A DNA stretch of 64,000 nucleotides. Source: Leuctra nigra (taxonomy: Eukaryota > Arthropoda > Insecta > Plecoptera > Leuctridae). Positions 56,617 through 64,000 of this stretch are shown here, in pieces. Both the position numbers and the translations under genes were made by a program. Numbering within the stretch: position 1 is the stretch's first letter; each line of letters begins with the position of its first letter. The DNA lies in assembly GCA_934045905.1 (NCBI GenBank), contig OW203771.1:19786069-19850068 (forward strand), written 5' to 3'. The notes beneath the pieces were generated by a model, which worked only from the letters and a program-made list of their open reading frames with translations, was not told the origin of the DNA and did no database searches.

Positions 56617-56988
56617 ATGCCACCGAAGACTAGCGGGAAAGCAGCGAAGAAAGCCGGCAAGGCTCAGAAGAACATCAGCAAGGGAGACAAGAAGAGGAAG
56701 CGCAAGCGCAAGGAGAGCTACGCCATCTACATCTACAAGGTGTTGAAGCAGGTCCACCCCGACACCGGCGTCTCGTCCAAGGCGATGAGCATCATGAACA
56801 GCTTCGTCAACGACATCTTCGAGCGCATCGCCGCCGAGGCTTCTCGTCTTGCGCACTACAACAAGCGCTCCACGATCACGAGTCGCGAAATCCAGACCGC
56901 CGTCCGTCTGCTTCTGCCCGGTGAACTCGCCAAGCACGCCGTGAGTGAAGGCACCAAGGCTGTCACCAAGTACACCAGCTCCAAGTAA
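56617..56988 (+). CDS. H2B: Histone H2B (replication-dependent)
   Basis: Core nucleosome protein, 123 aa, intronless. Basic N-terminal tail ([19 protein letters not shown]), then the histone fold with [40 protein letters not shown] and the [10 protein letters not shown]-terminus carrying the conserved ubiquitination lysine. Length and sequence match arthropod H2B. Stem-loop 32 bp after the stop. Same strand as H2A; convergent with H3 3 kb away. Confidence 0.98.
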   Translation: MPPKTSGKAAKKAGKAQKNISKGDKKRKRKRKESYAIYIYKVLKQVHPDTGVSSKAMSIMNSFVNDIFERIAAEASRLAHYNKRSTITSREIQTAVRLLLPGELAKHAVSEGTKAVTKYTSSK

Positions 56989-57020
56989 ATCGACCCTGCC
57001 ACCCTTTCCTTAAACACAAA

Positions 57021-57036
57021 GGCCCTTTTCAGGGCC
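57021..57036 (+). terminator. Histone 3' stem-loop (H2B)
   Basis: GGCCCTTTTCAGGGCC, identical to the H2A and H3 loops, followed by a purine-rich 'gaaagaacaaaa'. Confidence 0.95.
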
Positions 57037-57139
57037 ACCACAATATCTGAAAGAACAAAATATCATGCGCACGCGCAAGGTTCTGCATTGCATTACTAAC
57101 GCTTGACTTCCGGCATTCTACCTCTGAGATCTGCCTTTG

Positions 57140-58079
57140 TAAACGAAGGCCCCGCCAAAGCCTCGGGGACGTGTTACTGGTGCTGTCAACGAGAATTTCG
57201 GCTGTCTCGGGATCAGAGGCGCTCTCCATGGGGAGCAACTCCTCGACGGTCTCCTCGAAGCGGAAGTATTGCGACTTCTGGATCGAAGTCAAAGTTCTGG
57301 AACAACGGTCTGTACACAGTCTGTACCTCAGAGGTAGGTACATACAGATACTCGATTTTGCGTTGCACACTTTTTGAAAGTTGACATCAAGCTTTTGCAT
57401 TGCCATTAATTTACTGATGTTGACATATTTTACACTGAAGATTCGATCATGATCCAAAATCTCGATTGCAATCGAAAATGTGTGCGAACTGAATTCAATC
57501 GAACTCGATCATGATCCAAATCTCGATTGAGTTGTAAGAACGCAATCGAAATCTGAATCATGATCGAACTCAAGGTCAAACAAAAGAAATCATGAATTTT
57601 AAAAACGAAAACTTACAAATGCATGCTCTAATTTGCATGTAACAAGCATTATAAAGTTAAACTTAAATCTTGCAGCCTCCATTTTGATTTTGTTTGTAAT
57701 TGAACTGGATCATGATCGAATCCTCAGTGTGAGAAGGTGTAAGTCACCACTAAACCGAAATGTACTGGTTTATGAGCTCACCTCCAGTATAATCGAAATG
57801 GACTACCAGCATTCTACATCTGAAGTACGGATATTTAAAACAAAAGTATTTCTAGAAATCTCAATCAGGATAATAATCAATCTTTTGTGAAAAATGTGGC
57901 CTGATTCGTTACTTCTTTTGAACTGTAATTAAAAAACAACACACAAAACAGAGATTCGAGACATGTTTCAAAATCCAAATATTTGGCGAAGACTTACCTT
58001 AGCTCGATGTTGGGTATGAGTTGTCCATTCACTACGACCAAAGGAGGTGGTCCCAAACATCCTTGATGTTGACATCTGA
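57140..58079 (-). pseudogene. Possible two-exon gene fragment, unrecognised
   Basis: Two minus-strand exon-like pieces join in phase. Exon-like 57998-58079: acceptor TTTTTTTTCAG, donor GTAAGT, coding RCQHQGCLGPPPLVVVNGQL then IPNIEL. Exon-like from 57296: acceptor GTTGTTCCAG, coding TLTSIQKSQYFRFEETVEEL, LPMESASDPETAEILVD and STSNTSPRLW, with GC-rich codon-like composition to about 57140, then AT-rich sequence. The frame stays open to a stop at 57029, which overlaps the H2B 3' region. No start exon was found: an apparent one at 58.4 kb lies in a foldback arm. Could be the remnant or 3' part of a gene split by CTGTACCTCAG elements (ends at ~57131 and 57317). Family not recognised. Confidence 0.35.
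57317..57830. mobile_element. CTGTACCTCAG-family element
   Basis: Left end CTGTACCTCAGAGGTAGG; right end 'cattctacatctgaagtacg' in inverse. Interior contains repeated 'tcgatcatgatcca' palindromic text. A further right end of the family is at about 57105-57131. Confidence 0.55.
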
Positions 58080-58216
58080 CTGAAAAAAAAACATAGATAC
58101 GTGAAGAACAAGTGTTAGTAACACGTTAGACACGTTTTAATTTGTGTTTAATTTGTGTTTAATATGTTCCGACAAAACAATTTGTTGGGTAAAAATATGA
58201 TTTTGATCATTATTAA

Positions 58217-58375
58217 TATTCCGGAGGCCCGGGTTCGATTCCCGCTGCCGTGCTTCCTGACTGGGTTTTTTGTGGTATTCCCTCAGTCGACATGCAAAAG
58301 CTGGGAAGGTAACCTACTATTAAGCCACAGCCGCCTCCTTCCCACCTTCCATCCTTACTTACTCTTCACCAAACA
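58217..58375 (+). mobile_element. 5'-truncated tRNA-derived SINE
   Basis: Starts inside the tRNA-like head ('ccggaggcccgggttcgatt', B box) and continues with the body as in 5.89-6.17 kb ('ctgggttttttgtgg', 'aagctgggaaggtaacc', 'cagccgcctccttcccacc'). The A box is missing. Confidence 0.8.
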
Positions 58376-58411
58376 AAAATATTAATTCAATGTTCAACTA
58401 ACTTACACGTG

Positions 58412-58978
58412 AAATTCGCTAAATCAAGCTTCCGCTCTGCACTCTGGTGGTAGAAATGTGTACTTGAGGAAGGGTGTACGCATTCAATTCACCATAAGGC
58501 ACCTGTAGAGTTTAGATACCTCTACTTCATACACTATTTAACATAGAACCATAAAAATTGTAATGAGTATTGAAAAGATTATGCTTTTTCGATCTGTCAC
58601 CTCAGAAATGTATTTTTTGTGTCTAAATAATTATAAAATAACTTTCCGTATGAAGCAAATACGGCTTATACTGTAGCCCGATTGGGCCGTTGGACCATTT
58701 CCTGTCCTCTGATTGGCTGATGCATTACATGATTGAACGATTATTACGCTACAATTTAACCTCCGAGAAAAATTCTGAGGTGACAGATCGATAAAGCATC
58801 ATCTTTTCTATACTCGTTACTTTTTTCAGGGTTCTATGTTTAATAGTGTATGAAGTAGAGGTATCCAAACTCTACACGTTCCTTATGGAGAATTGAATGC
58901 GTACACCCTTCCTCTAGTACCACATCTCCACCACTAGAGTGCAGAGCTGATCTTGATTGTGCGAATAGCGGTCAAAAG
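58412..58978. mobile_element. Foldback element, ~180 bp arms
   Basis: 'attcgctaaatcaag', 'gctctgcactctggtgg' and 'gggtgtacgcattcaatt' on the left pair with the inverted right arm (58800-58978); 'tacctctacttcatacacta' also pairs. Confidence 0.8.
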
Positions 58979-60010
58979 TTATCTGAGTCAGAAAATGATT
59001 ACGTGCTTCAACAAACAATATCAATAGATTAAAAACTGGTACGTAATTAATCATTGTGTCATCAATTATATTTAAAAATTGTTTGGTAGCAAACCAACGT
59101 TGTAACAAAATAACCATTCTACATTTATTACCCATACAAAATTTGTTTCCATTTAGCTCTCTTTACAGAATCATTCTTCTGACAAAATGCTGTCCCGTGA
59201 ATAATGATGCTGTAATCAATATGTAATTATAATCATCATAAATTAATCATAATTGTAATTACAGCATCATGTTGTAATAATGATATTTATTTATTTATTT
59301 TTTATTTCATAAATCATTTTATTCCGATCACACAGTATACATGAAAAACGAACAAAGAACAATTCCCTCAATTAAATAATAAATAAATACATGTAGGTGA
59401 TGTGATGGGAAGCCCACGTAGAGAATCTCTGAGTGTGGGCTGACCCAGTTAAAGATAAACAGGCAAAAAATGTTTCAAGATGGCTGAATTATTGTAATAC
59501 TGAAAAGTGAAAAACACATGAAAATTACTAGATACTAAAGAATGGGAATACAAAGAATAATTGTAGACAAACTGATGTGAAAGACTAATGTTCTAGATTG
59601 CGCAATCTACTTATCAATAAATTACGTTCTTACAAAAAACGTAGGAAATGACTCCCCTATAGAACACTCTTGACGTCAGTGACCATGTTCTCATCTGCAA
59701 CGACACTAGGAACCCGTTGGTGCTAATGGTCGTTGATAAGAAAGATGATAGGAATGATAGGAAAGGACGAGAGGTTGGAGAGAAAAATGGAAATGGGACA
59801 TGGGGACCCATTTCCACGACTGAGGGAATGAAAAGAAATTGGATTCCTTAGCACTTCTTATTAATCCTTTGCTACCTTTACGAAAAGTAATGAGGAGTAA
59901 GGAGCATGGAAGACAATCATCACGCATGGGTGTGTTGTAGGTGTGTCCCTAAGACAAATTTCCATCATTATCACATCTGGGTAAGCGCAATCATAACTAT
60001 GTTCTTTATA
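58979..60010. other. Intergenic, no gene seen
   Basis: About 59.20-59.28 kb has 'taattataatcatcat' palindromes and 59.28-59.45 kb is a T/A-rich block resembling a retroelement tail ('gggaagcccacgtagag' with 'gtgggctgaccc'). No gene. Confidence 0.45.
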
Positions 60011-60021
60011 AAGTTTTGTGT

Positions 60022-60037
60022 GGCCCTGAAAAGGGCC
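60022..60037 (-). terminator. Histone 3' stem-loop (H3)
   Basis: Minus-strand GGCCCTTTTCAGGGCC about 32 bp past the H3 stop, the same sequence as for H2A and H2B. Confidence 0.95.
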
Positions 60038-60069
60038 GTTGTTGTGAAGGGTCGACGTAGGGGCAGGAT

Positions 60070-60582
<513 letters not shown>

Positions 60583-60970
60583 CTAATTTTTTTAAAGAAT
60601 TTTGGTATGCACTCTCTGACATAAAACAATATTAATTTAATGTCACAAGAAGATAAATTGATTTTCGCCGGTATGAATTAATTTTTCTTTATATTATTGA
60701 TATTCATCATCATTAGTTTTTAGTTCTTTTATGGAAGATAATCATTGTTTTGATATTAATTGATATTTTTCGTAAAGCTCTCCGATTCGTGGAATTCTGA
60801 GCATTATGATTGGTAGGTTACATTACGTCACCCCCAGTTTGATCTAGGGGAGTGTAAATGATAAAACCGTTACAACAGCTGATGGAACCAGACCAGGTGC
60901 ACCCTTCTTTCCAGGTGCACCCTCAATGTTTATGAATATTACAGTTTATTTATTATTATTTATTACATTT

Positions 60971-61074
<104 letters not shown>

Positions 61075-61638
61075 ACAAAATGAAACCACGGGACACGGCA
61101 AATCTACTTTTTTCGTCCGTCAGTCAATGGGCACAATATGTCAATCAATCAAGAAAGTTTAGATATCTTTATCGATAATATGGCCTCACGTCTGATAGAC
61201 ATCTTCAAATGTACAATAATTCATTAATATTAACTTATGAGTGACATATCTGATGCAAGTCACGTATTGTACACGGCAAGATCACTCCCGTTACATTTGA
61301 CTCAAAGATTCATATCCTCTGACATTCTTGATTTTTAGCAAAGTACCTACTTGTGGACAAAACAGAGAAGAAACTAAAATATATTTTTAAATATTATTCT
61401 AATTTTTGTAGACTTATTTATATCAGGCATACCTGGTTCGATTGGTAAATGTTTACGTGAGTGTGCAAAGTTTTCACTCACGCGTGATTGTGCGTGTTGG
61501 TAAATGGAACAAGTTCTGAATATTTTCTATATCAAACTAAAACAAAATGAGCAAGAAAATAATTGAGCGTTATTGTTGTTTTAAATGTTTGCCGTCAGGC
61601 TACATTTGGCAGGGTAAACGAACAGACCTAAGGAATTA
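61075..61638. other. Intergenic, no gene seen
   Basis: AT-rich with 'gtgagtgtgcaaagttttc' text that recurs at about 61.98-62.06 kb in related form. No gene. Confidence 0.5.
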
Positions 61639-61828
61639 TATAGACCATTTTAAATATTATCTCGGTGGCTCTGCTTTCTAAGAAAAATCATATGCAGTTT
61701 GATATCTAGACACCTTAGTCTATGTTTCAACAAAAGAGGTAAAACAGGAACTAAGATGTCTGGAAATAATACTGCATATGATTTTTCTTAGAAAGCAGAG
61801 CCAACGAGATAATATTTAAAATAGACTA
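61639..61828. mobile_element. Second copy of the ATTTTAAATATTATCTCGG foldback
   Basis: Same inverted arms and core as 42315-42500, with about 90% identity by eye. Outer bases 'atagacc'/'agactat' extend the inverted repeat. Confidence 0.9.
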
Positions 61829-62457
61829 TTTGTTTAGTAAAATTGTTGAGTTAACATTCGTTGTAGACAAATGAAAATCATCAGCATTGTTGTCATTGGA
61901 AATCAAATTATCGAACAAAAACTGATGTTTTCAATAAGGCTTACTTTATTGCAAAATCATGTATTACGTGTTAGCTGTCACTGCGTGGGTGTCCGTGAGC
62001 GTGCAATGTTGTGAAAACTGCGTGCGTGAGTGTGCCAGACAAATCAAATTTATTTCGTGGGTGAGTGAACAATTACTACGCGTTTCTTTCTAATCACAAT
62101 TTATAATAGTATATCACCTTTTTCAATCTTTAAACTGTCAATTATTATCTCCAGTTAATGATTTGAAGTTTAACATATTCTGATAATGCTCTCTCTCTCT
62201 CTCTCTCTCAACGACGTCCAATCTTTCTCTGCACAATATGTTTGTACACTTTTTAAGATGTTTACCAGTACTTGAGTCGGAGAAGATAACACACTTATTA
62301 TTAGTCTAAGATGCAAATTCGCGCACTTAATATAATATTTTGCACTCATGACGATTTCTCATAACATTCACTATCCTGTTTAGCTATAGAAGATGATGCC
62401 TCTTCATTTAAGTGATGATTTAATGACTATTAACGAGACCGTACCCTTCAACTACAT
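61829..62457. other. Intergenic, no gene seen
   Basis: Short (ct)n at 62190-62209. No gene recognised. Confidence 0.5.
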
Positions 62458-62697
62458 ATATATCTCAGAGCTATAAGGCCTGAAGTCCATTTTATCGATG
62501 TTGTTTTGCACACTTTTGGAGTTCTGTAATCAAGCTCTAACAATTACTATTTGACTGATGGCAACAAATAAAGTATTCCACAATGACCTCATATGAGCAC
62601 AAAGCATCAAAGCACAAATATGATTAGAAGAAGGCAGGACTACGGGTTTTTAAATCGTTTCAATTGCCTTCCGACCTTCTACTTCTGAGGCACAGAA
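62458..62697. mobile_element. CTGTACCTCAG-family foldback
   Basis: Left 'tatctcagagctataaggcc' with 'tgaagtccatttta' and right 'ccgaccttctacttctgagg' ending CACAG are inverted. Interior shares 'ttgcacacttttggag' with other members. Ends ~45 bp before the amylase promoter elements. Confidence 0.6.
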
Positions 62698-62738
62698 CTT
62701 ATATAAAAGTTTATATAACTCCCACTCCACACGATTGC

Positions 62739-62842
62739 CTTATCACCGATGTGATAAGATGCAATACGCGCTACATGCAACCGTGTATATAACGCCTGGA
62801 CTTATCAGACTGCTTGCGAGTACACACTCAGCAGTGTGGACG
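62739..62842 (+). promoter_or_regulatory. Alpha-amylase promoter
   Basis: A perfect inverted GATA pair, CTTATCAC-CGAT-GTGATAAG (62739-62758), lies 27 bp upstream of TATATAA (62786-62792). Initiator-like TCAGAC at 62805 and TCAGCAG at 62828 bracket the expected start site. GATA control of gut hydrolases is known in insects; its action here is inferred. Confidence 0.75.

Positions 62843-64000
<1,158 letters not shown>

Noticed and set aside
58387..58440. An upstream exon (ERKLDLANFTF) for the fragment at 57.1-58.1 kb
   Set aside because: The phase fits, but the sequence belongs to the left arm of the 58412-58978 foldback element.

Overview
This is a 64 kb piece of arthropod nuclear DNA, most likely insect. 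The genes have introns with GT-AG boundaries, the histone genes carry metazoan histone stem-loops, and the intergenic and intronic DNA is AT-rich and packed with foldback elements (MITEs), hAT-like and piggyBac-like non-autonomous elements and SINEs. No transposase or reverse transcriptase reading frame was recognised. I cannot name the species or order from the sequence.

Layout. 1-15.5 kb is essentially gene-free: a 200-base assembly gap, several foldback elements, a nested SINE, and one possible lone exon near 14.0 kb. At 15.6-16.1 kb a possible signal-peptide first exon (minus strand) faces a GC-rich promoter-like stretch. 16.4-22 kb is again repeats plus one possible orphan exon. 22.97-30.14 kb (minus) holds a complete nine-exon germ cell-less gene (gcl/GMCL1, 500 aa). 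30.76-42.86 kb and 45.94-52.94 kb (both minus) are two complete seven-exon acid-lipase genes (lipase A and B, 399 aa each), a recent tandem duplication. Between them is a frameshifted, truncated histone H4 pseudogene. 54.3-60.5 kb holds intact H2A (+), H2B (+) and H3 (-), loosely spaced and sharing the same 3' stem-loop; H1 and a functional H4 are absent here. At 62.84 kb an alpha-amylase gene starts (+) and runs off the window.

How the genes fit together. The two lipases and the amylase are secreted digestive-type hydrolases with signal peptides. The two lipase 5' flanks are almost identical for about 145 bp and contain GATA motifs; the amylase promoter carries a perfect inverted GATA pair next to a TATA box. 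Shared gut GATA control is an inference. The histone genes look like a broken, dispersed remnant of a replication-dependent cluster.

The most unusual structures concern splicing. Lipase A intron 1 holds about 13 tandem copies of a ~128 bp unit, each carrying the exon 2 splice acceptor plus the first ~95 nt of exon 2. Independently, gcl exon 6 is preceded by four acceptors spaced exactly 27 nt apart, all in frame. Lipase A also has a 28-nt G run (on the transcribed sense) just inside intron 4, next to a weaker donor than its twin. A 5S rRNA-derived SINE, a ~270 bp tandem array ending in a hairpin plus CTAG, and two possible unrecognised gene fragments (15.6 kb and 57-58 kb) are also worth checking.
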